From Lewinella sp. LCG006 (GTDB lineage: Bacteria > Bacteroidota > Bacteroidia > Chitinophagales > Saprospiraceae), in NCBI RefSeq assembly GCF_040784935.1, contig NZ_CP160680.1, positions 2,099,501-2,163,500 on the forward strand: a stretch of DNA of 64,000 bases. Direction: 5' to 3'. Every line of letters begins with the position of its first letter. Positions within the stretch are counted from its first letter, which is position 1. Made by a program: the position numbers and the translations under genes. The notes below the pieces were generated by a model. That model ran no database searches, was not told where the DNA came from, and worked only from the letters and a program-made list of their open reading frames with translations. This document shows positions 15,208-24,270 of this stretch, piece by piece.

Positions 15208-15723
15208 TCAACGACAGGAAGGCATTTTATCACTATACCCTTGCCCCACCATCTTTTTTACGATCAGTCGATGAAAGGGCGCAATTATTTTCATGTAAAT
15301 CTTCCCAAAGGTATTGTTCAGCTGAACCAGCGTGGTAACTTTTATATTATTGGTTGCTGCGGGCGTCTTATGAATTCCTACACGAAACTTTAAGTGTTTA
15401 TCATCCGCACCCAAAATGACCTCTTCCTCACTGAGATCGTATATTTTGAAAAAGCCGACGTAACCACCAATGGCGAAGTCTTCATTGTAATCAGAAGGCA
15501 TTTTCGTTTTCAAACCAAAGAAACCGACAAGCTTATTTCTCAACTCAAAGAGTGCAATAATCCATTTCGATTTCAACGTGAAAATACGTTTGGAAATCTC
15601 TTCCAGATCATTTTCGTGGTTGGTGGTAGAAAACGTATCTGCAAAATCGAGCGACTTAAACAACTTACGGGTCTTTTCCGTCAGGAAGACTTCCTCCTTT
15701 CTGCTTACGAGTGTATTGCTCAT
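15208..15723 (-). CDS. DUF2867-family protein
   Basis: A 171 aa protein from the ATG at 15723; the ORF runs further upstream but the extra 31 residues overlap the neighbouring gene and look non-coding. EVILGADDKHLKFRVGIH is the hallmark of DUF2867, a family with a START/SRPBCC-like fold often fused to NAD-binding domains or found alone. Function is unknown; relatives may bind lipids or polyketides. It is the last gene of a three-gene set (11-base gap to the preceding gene). Confidence 0.82.
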   Translation of the reverse strand: MSNTLVSRKEEVFLTEKTRKLFKSLDFADTFSTTNHENDLEEISKRIFTLKSKWIIALFELRNKLVGFFGLKTKMPSDYNEDFAIGGYVGFFKIYDLSEEEVILGADDKHLKFRVGIHKTPAATNNIKVTTLVQLNNTFGKIYMKIIAPFHRLIVKKMVGQGYSDKMPSCR

Positions 15724-15734
15724 TGACGTTTGTT

Positions 15735-16073
15735 TTATAACTCCCAGAATGACCTCGGTCTGCGTAGTACCACCTGATAGTCGCGCACGGTATGCCAGAT
15801 ATAGACCATTGCGCAAATCGCCAGCAGCAATTTTCCAAAAGTAAAGAACAAGGCCAATACCAATAAAACCGGTGCCAACAGCAAGTAGGGCTTGCGGCTG
15901 TGGTGCTTATAATCGAGCCATAGCTCAAGCGCACTGCCTGTTTGCCACAACCACAACAACCATAGCAAGCACAAGGCCAATACCACACTGCTGGTAGCCC
16001 AGGCTGCAAGGCTGCCGATGGCCAACAATAATTGCACCCAACTGTCTATTTTTAATCTCGTTCTGCTAATCAT
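15735..16073 (-). CDS. Small hydrophobic membrane protein
   Basis: A 112 aa protein with about three to four hydrophobic helices: WVQLLLAIGSLAAWATSSVV, LALCLLWLLWLWQTG, and PYLLLAPVLLVLALFFTFG continuing into LLLAICAMVYIW. The ends are basic (RTRLK; RRPRS). No family was recognised. The start overlaps the stop of the upstream membrane protein by 8 bases, and the DUF2867 gene follows, so the three are likely cotranscribed. Confidence 0.7.
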   Translation of the reverse strand: MISRTRLKIDSWVQLLLAIGSLAAWATSSVVLALCLLWLLWLWQTGSALELWLDYKHHSRKPYLLLAPVLLVLALFFTFGKLLLAICAMVYIWHTVRDYQVVLRRPRSFWEL

Positions 16074-16524
16074 AAAGTTCTTGTTCTTTTATTACATCGT
16101 AACAGAGCTTGGCATAGTAAAAGGCAAAGATCAAAGGAATGATCATTAAGCCTATAATTGCAATAACTCTCAAAAACGTGCTGTCTAAACTGTATTCTAG
16201 TATAGCAAACAAGCCGTAGAACACAAATAAATAACCTAGCGCAGCGGCCAGGTAAACAAGCTTTTTGCGGTTTCCCCGAATTCCCCCAATCAACGCACTC
16301 AATAATTGATAGCTTCCCAGAAAAAAGCCAATAATCATGACTAACATGATTATTCCAGTATCAAACAGCGCAACTATACCCGCCAAAAGGGACAATACAA
16401 TTAGTAATGCACTTATCCCGAAATCCAGTTTCAAGATACCCATTGATGTGTATCGGGGGCTCCTTTTTATCAGGGTTCCTGTTTCCTCCAAAGGCGTATC
16501 CAAAAGATCTTCGTTAGCGTCCAT
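16066..16524 (-). CDS. Multi-pass membrane protein
   Basis: A 152 aa protein: a soluble acidic N-terminus of about 25 residues, then four hydrophobic helices (LLIVLSLLAGIVALF; IIMLVMIIGFFLG; LAAALGYLFVFYGLFAIL; VIAIIGLMIIPLIFAFYYA). The arrangement resembles small DUF-type four-TM proteins, but no family name can be supported. First gene of the 16524-15208 operon; a TATCTTTG box lies about 50 bases upstream. Confidence 0.72.
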   Translation of the reverse strand: MDANEDLLDTPLEETGTLIKRSPRYTSMGILKLDFGISALLIVLSLLAGIVALFDTGIIMLVMIIGFFLGSYQLLSALIGGIRGNRKKLVYLAAALGYLFVFYGLFAILEYSLDSTFLRVIAIIGLMIIPLIFAFYYAKLCYDVIKEQELYD

Positions 16525-16574
16525 AAGGTTGATGTTTTTTTATGATACAAGTGGGTGTTTTTTGAATGCTTACT

Positions 16575-16582
16575 CAAAGATA
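16575..16582 (-). promoter_or_regulatory. -7 promoter box (TATCTTTG) for the 16524-15208 operon
   Basis: CAAAGATA on the plus strand reads TATCTTTG on the minus strand, with TTG about 20 bases further upstream. Predicted leader is about 45 bases. Confidence 0.55.
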
Positions 16583-16763
16583 AACCTTTCTATCAAAACT
16601 TTCAATAATTATTGAAAATAAATTACGCGCATTTCTCCTCTGAAAAAACCAAGCCTTGTTTTTGAAAAACTTGAACAAAGGATTGTATGTTTACTATTGC
16701 AAGCAAGACTTAAACAACCCCTAAGCTGATTGCAAAACCAGCCAGAAAAGTAAATCATTTACC

Positions 16764-17351
16764 ATGGATAAGCTTCCCAGCACCGAACAAGTAAGTGCCA
16801 TCATACGCAGCCGTAGTTCTATTTTTCCTGCCATGTATACGGATGAACCAATTAGTGAAGAAGTAATCATGGATCTTCTTGAAAACGCCAATTGGGCCCC
16901 TAATCACAAGAAAACTGAACCCTGGCGCTTTAAAGTCATCCGTGGTGCTGCCCTTCAGCGGTTGGCTGATTTTATGGGGAGTACTTATAAAAGCATTACT
17001 CCGCAGGAGTCCTTTTCTGAAATGAAGATGAAAAAATTATCTACAAATCCGATTAAGGCGAATACGGTCATTGCGATCTGTATGCAGCGTGACCCAGCGG
17101 AATCTTTACCAGAATGGGAGGAACTCGCCGCCACTGCGATGGCTGTACAAAACCTTTGGCTATCCGCTACGGCGTACGGGTTAGGAGGCTACTGGAGCAG
17201 TCCTGGCTTGATTGCCCACCTGGGGCCATTTCTAAATCTAGCCGAGGGAGAGCGCTGCCTTGGCTTGTTCTACCTGGCACACCACCAGGCACCTGAGATT
17301 CCTCGGGAAAGGGGTGATGTCGCCGCCAAGGTGAAATGGATGAAGGAATAG
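16764..17351 (+). CDS. Nitroreductase-family flavoprotein
   Basis: A 195 aa FMN-dependent NAD(P)H oxidoreductase. The N-terminal block IIRSRSSIFPAMYTDEPIS and ENANWAPNHKKTEPWRF bind the FMN phosphate and ring; AVQNLWLSATAYGLGGYWSS is the helix/glycine-rich core. The arrangement is closest to the short YdjA-like nitroreductases. Substrates could be nitroaromatics, quinones or an intracellular ene-compound; none can be inferred from context. Monocistronic. Confidence 0.9.
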   Translation: MDKLPSTEQVSAIIRSRSSIFPAMYTDEPISEEVIMDLLENANWAPNHKKTEPWRFKVIRGAALQRLADFMGSTYKSITPQESFSEMKMKKLSTNPIKANTVIAICMQRDPAESLPEWEELAATAMAVQNLWLSATAYGLGGYWSSPGLIAHLGPFLNLAEGERCLGLFYLAHHQAPEIPRERGDVAAKVKWMKE

Positions 17352-17394
17352 TATCCCCTTAAGACAATAGTAACACTATCTTCCTAATTTTACT

Positions 17395-17402
17395 TACCTT
17401 TG
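17395..17402 (+). promoter_or_regulatory. -7 promoter box for hppA (TACCTTTG)
   Basis: TACCTTTG fits TAnnTTTG and would give a leader of about 160 bases. That leader contains a TTCTCCATCACCGATGGGGG segment able to form a small stem near 17500-17523. Confidence 0.5.
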
Positions 17403-17565
17403 CGAACTGCTAAACCAAAGCAAAGTTAATTTGGAAAACCAACGGGCAAATGAAAGCAGGTCAACCCTGTGTTTTCCCGAAGATTTATAACTTAAAGGGC
17501 TTCTCCATCACCGATGGGGGGGCTCCTCTATTTTACAAAACGACGACTTTTTAAACAGTAGAATT

Positions 17566-19836
17566 ATGGGTCAAACAATTATGTACACTATCCCTGTATT
17601 TGGGATTCTCGCCTTGCTGTTCATGGCTTGGCGTTCCGCATGGGTAACCAAACAAGAAGAAGGTACGGAGCGGATGAGCCGTATCGCTAAGAACATTGCC
17701 GATGGTGCGATGGCCTTCCTCAAAGCTGAATACCGCGTGCTGGCTATTTTTGTAGTTGCTGTAGCTATTTTGCTGGGCGTCACGGCCAATGCCGAGAATT
17801 CTAGCCCTCTAGTTGCTGTTTCTTTCGTGCTGGGAGCTATTTGTTCTGCCCTGGCAGGTTATTTCGGTATGCGTATTGCTACCAAAGCCAACGTGCGTAC
17901 CACCAATGCTGCTCGTACCAGCTTGGGTAAAGCCCTGGAAGTAGCCTTTGCGGGCGGTTCTGTCATGGGAATGGGCGTAGTAGGATTAGGTGTACTTGGA
18001 CTCGGTACCCTGTTCATAGCTTATGATGGTATGGGCTGGGATATCAACAAAGTGATCACCGTTATCACTGGTTTCTCCTTTGGTGCATCTTCTATTGCAC
18101 TGTTTGCCCGTGTAGGTGGTGGTATTTACACCAAAGCTGCCGACGTAGGTGCTGACCTTGTAGGTAAAGTAGAAGCTGGTATCCCTGAAGATCACCCGCT
18201 GAACCCTGCTACGATTGCCGATAACGTAGGTGATAACGTAGGTGACGTTGCGGGTATGGGCGCCGACTTGTTCGAGTCTTTCGTTGGCTCTATCATTGGT
18301 ACCATGGTATTGGGTGCTGCGTTCATCGCAGTAATAGATCCTACTGTAGCTGATCCTAACAGTGCAGAAGCATTGGTATCAGGGGCCAGAGAATTCATGT
18401 CGAACAACGACTTCAATGGCCTCAACGCCGTTCTGCTTCCTTTGCTACTTGCGGGGGTAGGTATTGTAACCTCAATCATCGGTACTTTCTTCGTAAAAGT
18501 AAAAGAAGGTGGTGACCCACAAAAAGCATTGAACCGTGGTGAATTCATCGCCGCAGCACTGATGCTGATTGCAACCTTCCTGATCGTCAACTGGATGCTT
18601 CCTGAAACTTGGACTATTGGTAAGGATACCTTCTCCGCTATGGGTGTTTTCTGGGCAGTTATCTTTGGTCTGGCCGGCGGTTTGTTGATCGGTATCGTTA
18701 CCGAATTCTACACCGGTACGGGTACCAAGCCGGTACAGAGCATCGTCGACCAGTCGGTTACGGGTGCTGCAACCAACATTATCGCTGGTTTGGGTGTAGG
18801 TATGCAGTCAACGGCTATTCCTATCCTTATTTTGGCAGTAGCCATTGTAGGTTCTTACTCTTTTGCTGGTCTTTACGGTATCGCGATTGCAGCGGTAGGA
18901 ATGCTTTCCAATACGGGTATCCAGTTGGCCGTAGATGCTTACGGACCAGTATCTGACAATGCTGGTGGTATTGCCGAAATGGCAGATCTTCCTAAGGAAG
19001 TACGAGGCCGTACGGATAAGCTGGATGCGGTAGGTAACACTACTGCGGCGATTGGTAAAGGTTTTGCTATCGGTTCTGCGGCTCTTACGGCACTGGCACT
19101 GTTTGCGGCCTTCATCACTGCTTATAACCTCAGCCACCCTGATGCTCAGCTGACTAATGGTATCGACCTGACCAGCCCTTACGTCATGGCTGCTTTGTTT
19201 GTTGGGGGTATGCTGCCTTTCTTGTTCTCTGCCCTCTCTATGGGAGCTGTTGGCCGTGCGGCAATGGACATGATCCAGGAAGTACGTCGCCAGTTTGCCA
19301 ATATTCCTGAATTGAAAGCTGCACTTGCCGTAATGCGGAAAAATGATGGTGCTGACTACAAAGATTGGAACAAAGCGGATCAGGATACTTTCGACGCTGC
19401 CGACGGCAAAGCGGAATACGACAAGTGTGTAGAGATTTCTACTGCTGCTTCGATTCGCGAAATGGTACGCCCCGGTTTGTTGGCAGTACTTGCCCCTGTG
19501 GTGGTAGGTCTTACGCCTGGTTTATTAGGCATTGGCTCTGGTAGCTTATTGGGTGCCCAAATGCTGGGTGGTCTACTCGCCGGTGTAACCGTTACCGGTG
19601 TACTCATGGCCATCTTCCAGTCTAATGCTGGTGGTGCCTGGGACAACGCCAAGAAGATGTTCGAAGAAGGCGTTAGCATCAATGGCGTTATGCACTACAA
19701 AGGTTCTGACGCACACAAAGCAACCGTAGTAGGGGATACTGTAGGTGATCCGTTCAAGGATACTTCTGGTCCTTCCCTCAACATCCTGCTGAAGTTGATG
19801 TCAGTAGTCGCGTTGGTCATTGCACCAATGTTGTAA
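17566..19836 (+). CDS. hppA: Membrane-bound K+-dependent ion-translocating pyrophosphatase
   Basis: Hydrolyses pyrophosphate to pump H+ and/or Na+ across the membrane. Signatures: [20 protein letters not shown] (substrate loop), [33 protein letters not shown] and [30 protein letters not shown] has Ala rather than Lys at the K+-site position, placing it in the K+-dependent group; whether it transports Na+, H+ or both cannot be decided by eye. At 756 aa with about 16 helices it is full-length. An extra ~40-residue acidic loop ([19 protein letters not shown]) lies between two C-terminal helices, as in many bacterial members. The IS element begins 16 bases after its stop codon. Confidence 0.96.
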   Translation: MGQTIMYTIPVFGILALLFMAWRSAWVTKQEEGTERMSRIAKNIADGAMAFLKAEYRVLAIFVVAVAILLGVTANAENSSPLVAVSFVLGAICSALAGYFGMRIATKANVRTTNAARTSLGKALEVAFAGGSVMGMGVVGLGVLGLGTLFIAYDGMGWDINKVITVITGFSFGASSIALFARVGGGIYTKAADVGADLVGKVEAGIPEDHPLNPATIADNVGDNVGDVAGMGADLFESFVGSIIGTMVLGAAFIAVIDPTVADPNSAEALVSGAREFMSNNDFNGLNAVLLPLLLAGVGIVTSIIGTFFVKVKEGGDPQKALNRGEFIAAALMLIATFLIVNWMLPETWTIGKDTFSAMGVFWAVIFGLAGGLLIGIVTEFYTGTGTKPVQSIVDQSVTGAATNIIAGLGVGMQSTAIPILILAVAIVGSYSFAGLYGIAIAAVGMLSNTGIQLAVDAYGPVSDNAGGIAEMADLPKEVRGRTDKLDAVGNTTAAIGKGFAIGSAALTALALFAAFITAYNLSHPDAQLTNGIDLTSPYVMAALFVGGMLPFLFSALSMGAVGRAAMDMIQEVRRQFANIPELKAALAVMRKNDGADYKDWNKADQDTFDAADGKAEYDKCVEISTAASIREMVRPGLLAVLAPVVVGLTPGLLGIGSGSLLGAQMLGGLLAGVTVTGVLMAIFQSNAGGAWDNAKKMFEEGVSINGVMHYKGSDAHKATVVGDTVGDPFKDTSGPSLNILLKLMSVVALVIAPML

Positions 19837-19852
19837 AGGTATTTGGTACGAG

Positions 19853-19876
19853 GTTTGGACTTTGGAAGGCTTTAGC
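19853..19876 (+). repeat. Left inverted repeat of the IS
   Basis: 24 bases beginning GTTTGGACTTTGGAAGGCTT, exactly the reverse complement of 21462-21485. Confidence 0.92.
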
Positions 19877-19954
19877 CAGAAAAAGGAATAAAGTTGGTAG
19901 TGGGGTGTTAACTTAGAGTATGAAAAAAAGACCCACCCCCTCTACCAACAGCTT

Positions 19955-21388
19955 ATGGCTACAGCCCTACCTAGAAGGAGAGCTTTGGCAAATCTTATAC
20001 TGAGCCTATCGAGCAATACTCATTATGATAGTATCGCTGAGCTGAGTTTAAATCCTGTTTATCAGCATCAATATGCCAGTCTTTATGACGTATTTGATGA
20101 GTTATCCAAAGATGAAGAATCTTTTTCATGTTTGCAAAAACTTGTGAGTCAATTTGTCTTTAAAGAGTTAGGTCAGATAGTAAAAGGAATTGGTGATAGT
20201 TCATTGCCCTTGGTCGTAAGTACTGACGTGACGCCGTGTGAATACACTCATGCCCAGAGCTTACCTGATCGTCAGGCCATTGTTCTACCTAATGGAGCCG
20301 GCCAATCCCGGACTAATTTAGGTGTGGGCTATAATTTGAGTTCCCTGAACTTGTCTTCCTTTAGTGGTTCATGGAGTTTGCCCTTGGATCTGCGGCGGGT
20401 AAGGCTTGATCAGACGGCCTCCCAATGCGCTCAAGAGCAGTTGACTGGACTGTTAAGCGATCATGAGGGCATCATTGATAACACCCGTTTGGTGATCCAT
20501 TGTGCCGACAGTGCCTATGGGAATAGTGCTTTTCTAGCTCAACCCTATAAGGATCACCCCAATCTAGTGAATATCGTTCGACTAAAGCATGGCTCCAAGG
20601 TCTTTAAGCAGTATGAGCGGACAGCTAGTTCAAACCCATTGCAATACTTTGGCGAGCAGAGCTATTTGATTATGGACTCGGATACCAAATCATATAAACA
20701 AAAGAATAGTAAGCAATTTTATGACGTAGAACGTAAGGCCATCAGTGAGACGCAAGCCGATGAGTCTATTGTGGTGGAAGAAATCATGGGACGTCAGTCC
20801 CGTCCAGTAATGGTTACTATTGAACGGTGGAATAATTACCTGTTACGCTCTAAGAGTGGTCAGTCGATGAAAGAACATCCCATTGATTTGCTACGTATTC
20901 GGTGTATTGATAAGAGCACAGGGAAGCCGGTTTTTAAACGAGAACTTTATCTGGCTATCAGTGGTGAGCGTAAAACAGAAGTGAGTAGCATCATGGGCAG
21001 ACAGTACTACCGCTCGCGTCAAGATATTGAAGCCTTTTTCCGAACGGCAAAACAACACTTTCTACTAACTAGATTTGCCACCTCGGTACAGCAACACTTG
21101 GATAACTTTCTTCAAGTTGTTATCTTGGCTAGTTATGTGGCATTTTTGAATGCCGATCAAGTAGACAATCAACCTATTCACCCATGGGAACGATATCAGC
21201 CAAAAAAGAAAAAAATAAACGGGCGGGTGACCATGACACAGTCTATCCGCAAAGCCCAAGCCTACTATTGTACTTTGGACTTAAGTGACCTAAGCCCTCC
21301 AAAGTCGAAGGGAGGAATAGGAAGACAAAAAGGACATCAACTTACCCCTAAAACAACGTATAAAGTGGCTCGTAAACCCAAAAAATGA
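19955..21388 (+). CDS. IS4-family transposase
   Basis: A 477 aa DDE transposase. Likely catalytic residues: Asp91 in VVSTDVTP, Asp185 in VIHCADSAYGN and Glu359 in the diagnostic Y-x2-R-x3-E-x6-K signature (YRSRQDIEAFFRTAK), which defines the IS4 family. A long beta-rich insertion between the second Asp and Glu is typical. The ATG at 19955 lies 35 bases after another ATG (19920) that opens a 27-codon ORF in a different frame overlapping the start. The frame is uninterrupted. Confidence 0.92.
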   Translation: MATALPRRRALANLILSLSSNTHYDSIAELSLNPVYQHQYASLYDVFDELSKDEESFSCLQKLVSQFVFKELGQIVKGIGDSSLPLVVSTDVTPCEYTHAQSLPDRQAIVLPNGAGQSRTNLGVGYNLSSLNLSSFSGSWSLPLDLRRVRLDQTASQCAQEQLTGLLSDHEGIIDNTRLVIHCADSAYGNSAFLAQPYKDHPNLVNIVRLKHGSKVFKQYERTASSNPLQYFGEQSYLIMDSDTKSYKQKNSKQFYDVERKAISETQADESIVVEEIMGRQSRPVMVTIERWNNYLLRSKSGQSMKEHPIDLLRIRCIDKSTGKPVFKRELYLAISGERKTEVSSIMGRQYYRSRQDIEAFFRTAKQHFLLTRFATSVQQHLDNFLQVVILASYVAFLNADQVDNQPIHPWERYQPKKKKINGRVTMTQSIRKAQAYYCTLDLSDLSPPKSKGGIGRQKGHQLTPKTTYKVARKPKK

Positions 21389-21461
21389 GCTTACGAGCCA
21401 CTTAATCTACATCGCAGGGCAGTTTTAGGAACGATTTTCTGAATCTTGAAACATTCGGAAA

Positions 21462-21485
21462 GCTAAAGCCTTCCAAAGTCCAAAC
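21462..21485 (-). repeat. Right inverted repeat of the IS
   Basis: GCTAAAGCCTTCCAAAGTCC continuing to AAAC, the exact reverse complement of the left end at 19853-19876. Confidence 0.92.
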
Positions 21486-21501
21486 TTGGTATTAGAGATA
21501 A

Positions 21502-21547
21502 AACGATCCCGAGGACGGCAGCTGCTATCTTCGGGATCGTTGTTTTT
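21502..21547 (+). terminator. Terminator, probably of hppA, displaced by the IS
   Basis: AACGATCCCGA (21502-21512) pairs perfectly with TCGGGATCGTT (21531-21541), followed by TGTTTTT. It lies just outside the IS right end. Without the IS it would fall about 40 bases after the hppA stop. The agcS gene converges from the right, so it may serve both genes. Confidence 0.78.
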
Positions 21548-21574
21548 AAACGCTATATGCCTATGTGGTAAACC

Positions 21575-23203
21575 CTAGTCCTCCCTCCTCTTCTCAAAAT
21601 ACCGATCCGTCAATTTCTTGATCGTCCCCGATAGCAATACCAGCGCCAATACGTTGGGGATCGTCACAAAGGCTAGCACCAAATCACCTAAGCCCCAGAT
21701 AACGTTGAGTGCCGTGATCGCCCCCACAAAATGCATGATCACATAAATCACCTTGTAAGGCATGATCCCTCGCTCGCCAAAAAGATAATGCACACAACGG
21801 TCGCCGTAATAGCTCCAGGAAATAGAGGTCGAAATACCGAAAAGAAACACACACAAGCCTACAATCACACTGCCCGTAGTTCCCAAAACCGAAACGTAAG
21901 CCAAGCGAGTGAGCGGCGCACCATTCTCCACGGCCTGCCCGTAGAGTTCCGTTCTCTTTTCTCCATTACTCAAATAGGCTAGGCCTTCTGCGGTAGAGAT
22001 GGTACCCGTGAAGGGCGTTTGTTGCTCCATGTCTACATAAAGCCGTGCCACTGCTACTTCGTGCCAGGCCAGTTGGTAAGCTTGTTCTTCTTTGGGGACG
22101 CCATCTTCGTAAGCTAATTCTTCCATTATGGCTTGTTCTTCCGCCGATAAGGCAAGCCCCTCCGTATTGACAATGCTCATATCACCACCACTCAACGCCA
22201 ACGTAGTGGGAGTTGTGACCGACCATACACCCGTTGAAATAATCACCAAACCCGTAATCGTACAAATCACAAGCGTATCAATAAAAGGCTCAATCAAGGC
22301 AACCACTCCCTCAGAAGCAGGCTCTTGGGTCTTGGCCGCCGAATGCGCAATCGGTGCCGAGCCCTGCCCCGCCTCATTCGAGAACAACCCTCGCCGGATG
22401 CCCCACATCATGGTTTGCAAAAATACGCCTACTCCCGTACCAGCCACTCCGGCGGTAGGGTTGAACGCCTCGGTGAAGATCAACTGAAACGCAGGGAGAA
22501 TACTCTCCGCATGAATAAAGAGCACCGCCAAGCCACCGCCCACATAAAGCAGCGCCATCACCGGGGCAATGATGCTCGTAACCTTACCAATACGCTGAAT
22601 GCCCCCTAGAATAACCACCCCCACCAGTATACTACTGAGGAGTCCCGTCCAGGCCGGCGCAACGCCAAGCTCGGTCTGCGCCAAATCCGCAATAGAATTG
22701 GCCTGAATGGCATTTCCCGAAAGGAAGGCCGTCAGCATCAAGGCACCAGCGACCAGCATGGCCACGGGTTTCCAGCGCGGCCCCAAGCCTTTTTCGATGT
22801 AATACATAGGGCCACCTGCGATATTACCTTTAGCGTCCACTTCGCGAAAGTGCTGAGCCAGGGTTACTTCGCCATATTTGGTGGCCATACCCAGCACGGC
22901 GGTCACCCACATCCAGAACAGTGCCCCCGGTCCACCCCAGTGAATAGCGATCGCGACCCCAGCGATATTACCAATCCCCACCGTGGCCGACAAAGCCGTC
23001 GTGAGCGCCTGAAAATGACTGACATCACCAGGATCATCCGCATCGTCGTACTTGCCACTGGCCACAGCCACCCCGTGAGCAAAGCGCCGAAACTGAATCA
23101 GCCCCAGCCTAATCGTAAGCCACAGGCCCGTACCCAATAACATGGTGATCATTACCGGCTGCAAAACCGCATCCAGCATTTCTTTGAGTTGTTGTAAGTC
23201 CAT
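21575..23203 (-). CDS. Alanine/glycine:cation symporter family protein
   Basis: A 542 aa Na+- or H+-coupled amino-acid symporter (AGCS/DagA type) with about 10-11 helices. Diagnostic motifs are GMATKYGEVTLAQHFRE, AGGPMYYIEKGLG and RRGLFSNEAGQGSAPIAHS. The family is usually 450-490 aa; here an acidic insert of about 85 residues (starting near LSGGDMSIVNTEGLALSAEE and ending before TRLAYVSVLG) sits between two late helices. Known members take up alanine, glycine or D-alanine; substrate not decidable. Monocistronic, convergent with hppA. Confidence 0.93.
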   Translation of the reverse strand: MDLQQLKEMLDAVLQPVMITMLLGTGLWLTIRLGLIQFRRFAHGVAVASGKYDDADDPGDVSHFQALTTALSATVGIGNIAGVAIAIHWGGPGALFWMWVTAVLGMATKYGEVTLAQHFREVDAKGNIAGGPMYYIEKGLGPRWKPVAMLVAGALMLTAFLSGNAIQANSIADLAQTELGVAPAWTGLLSSILVGVVILGGIQRIGKVTSIIAPVMALLYVGGGLAVLFIHAESILPAFQLIFTEAFNPTAGVAGTGVGVFLQTMMWGIRRGLFSNEAGQGSAPIAHSAAKTQEPASEGVVALIEPFIDTLVICTITGLVIISTGVWSVTTPTTLALSGGDMSIVNTEGLALSAEEQAIMEELAYEDGVPKEEQAYQLAWHEVAVARLYVDMEQQTPFTGTISTAEGLAYLSNGEKRTELYGQAVENGAPLTRLAYVSVLGTTGSVIVGLCVFLFGISTSISWSYYGDRCVHYLFGERGIMPYKVIYVIMHFVGAITALNVIWGLGDLVLAFVTIPNVLALVLLSGTIKKLTDRYFEKRRED

Positions 23204-23354
23204 TTTTTTGCTGGCAATATCCCGTAGCCAGCGGGCAGAAATGGGCTTTCTCAGAAATGATCAGAGAGGATGTCAGAAAGAAATTGGGATTTGTCAGTAG
23301 GTGTCGGTAGTGAGTTTTGAGTAGAAATCGTCTATTGATGGAGATATATTGGTG

Positions 23355-23726
23355 CTATTGAAGGAAATACAGTACTTCTTCGCTTAAAAAAACATCAACG
23401 TGCTTTAGCTTTTTTTTAATCTCATATATTTTCTCTGAACCCATCCTCAATTTGATGATTACCTTCCAGCCTGCAGGAACTTCAGTAAACTCCTTCCCAT
23501 ATTGTTGTGTAACAAAAATTAATTTAGCATTTATATCCTCAATTATAAATGCGGAATCTATTGATTTTAAATCCTTGAATACATGACCTGTAGGTATAGT
23601 CTCCTCTGCAAAAGAAGTTACTAAAAATAGCTCATTTTCTAGGAGTTGATTAAGTCCAAGTATTGAACAAAGTTTTTCTGATGCGATTCCTTCAATAGTA
23701 ATTAAGGGATTCTTCTGACTAGTCAT
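23355..23726 (-). CDS. Hypothetical AT-rich orphan protein
   Basis: A 123 aa soluble protein from the ATG at 23726; a TTG 51 bases upstream (23777) is an alternative start. It has alternating helices and strands, with KLIFVTQQYGKEFTEVPAGWKVIIKLRMGSEKIYEIKKKL in the middle and C-terminal part and no signal peptide. No family was recognised. It is the last of three AT-rich genes on the minus strand (24720-23355); their size and composition resemble immunity or accessory genes of polymorphic-toxin loci, but no toxin is present. Confidence 0.6.
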   Translation of the reverse strand: MTSQKNPLITIEGIASEKLCSILGLNQLLENELFLVTSFAEETIPTGHVFKDLKSIDSAFIIEDINAKLIFVTQQYGKEFTEVPAGWKVIIKLRMGSEKIYEIKKKLKHVDVFLSEEVLYFLQ

Positions 23727-23785
23727 TTTATTCTTTAGAGTTGTTTGAGGTGAGCTCGGATTCTCTTGATCGCGCAATTACTAGG

Positions 23786-24157
23786 CTAGGTTATTTCCCA
23801 TTGATTACGATCATCTACCGGGTCTGGAAGTCTTGCCTCAAGCCATTCTGCTGTTAGCATTGGAGTGAAATTTTTATTAGTATTTTCAATTACCCATGAC
23901 AAAAAGACCTGAGGCCCTCCATTCAGATAAGGTGGAGGAGAAACTGGATAAAACAAACTAGGCAAAGGTTCTTCCGTCGAAAGATAATTAAGAACATGAC
24001 CAAGTTCTTGAACTACATTCCATGAAAGTGGATCAGCTGTTTCGATGGAGAACTTTACCCACCATAAGTTATCCTTAACGCCGAAAGACATCTCGTTTCT
24101 AACCGCAGGAGTTCTTTTTAAAAAAGCCAATAATGGTTCGAAATCTTTTCCTGACAT
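23786..24157 (-). CDS. Hypothetical immunity-like protein
   Basis: A 123 aa cytosolic acidic protein. Notable segments: LWWVKFSIETADPLSWNVVQ, ELGHVLNYLSTEE, and PPPYLNGGPQVFLSWVIE, where Trp/Pro-rich strand-helix units recur in the two halves. The ELGH is not an HExxH motif. No family was assigned; small Trp-rich acidic proteins of this kind are common among immunity proteins of Bacteroidota toxin loci, which is a weak inference. ATG start, same strand as both neighbours. Confidence 0.62.
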   Translation of the reverse strand: MSGKDFEPLLAFLKRTPAVRNEMSFGVKDNLWWVKFSIETADPLSWNVVQELGHVLNYLSTEEPLPSLFYPVSPPPYLNGGPQVFLSWVIENTNKNFTPMLTAEWLEARLPDPVDDRNQWEIT

Positions 24158-24270
24158 ATTTTTTTATTAAAGCAGTACGAGGATGATAGACTGACCCCCC
24201 CACTCTTTTTATCACATAGCCACAGAGAAAGCACTTCCAATGATACGTACTCAGTAGCTGATCTGGTGGA

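Larger units (their letters stand above)
19853..21485 (+). mobile_element. IS4-family insertion sequence
   Basis: A complete 1633-bp element: perfect 24-bp inverted repeats (19853-19876 and 21462-21485, beginning GTTTGGACTTTGGAAGGC) enclose one transposase gene. The flanks TTGGTACGAG (left, 19843-19852) and TTGGTATTAG (right, 21486-21495) agree at 8 of 10 positions and may be a slightly decayed target duplication; 10-12 bp duplications are known for IS4-family members. Intact ORF and perfect ends suggest recent activity. It separates hppA from a hairpin that is probably its terminator. Confidence 0.9.
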
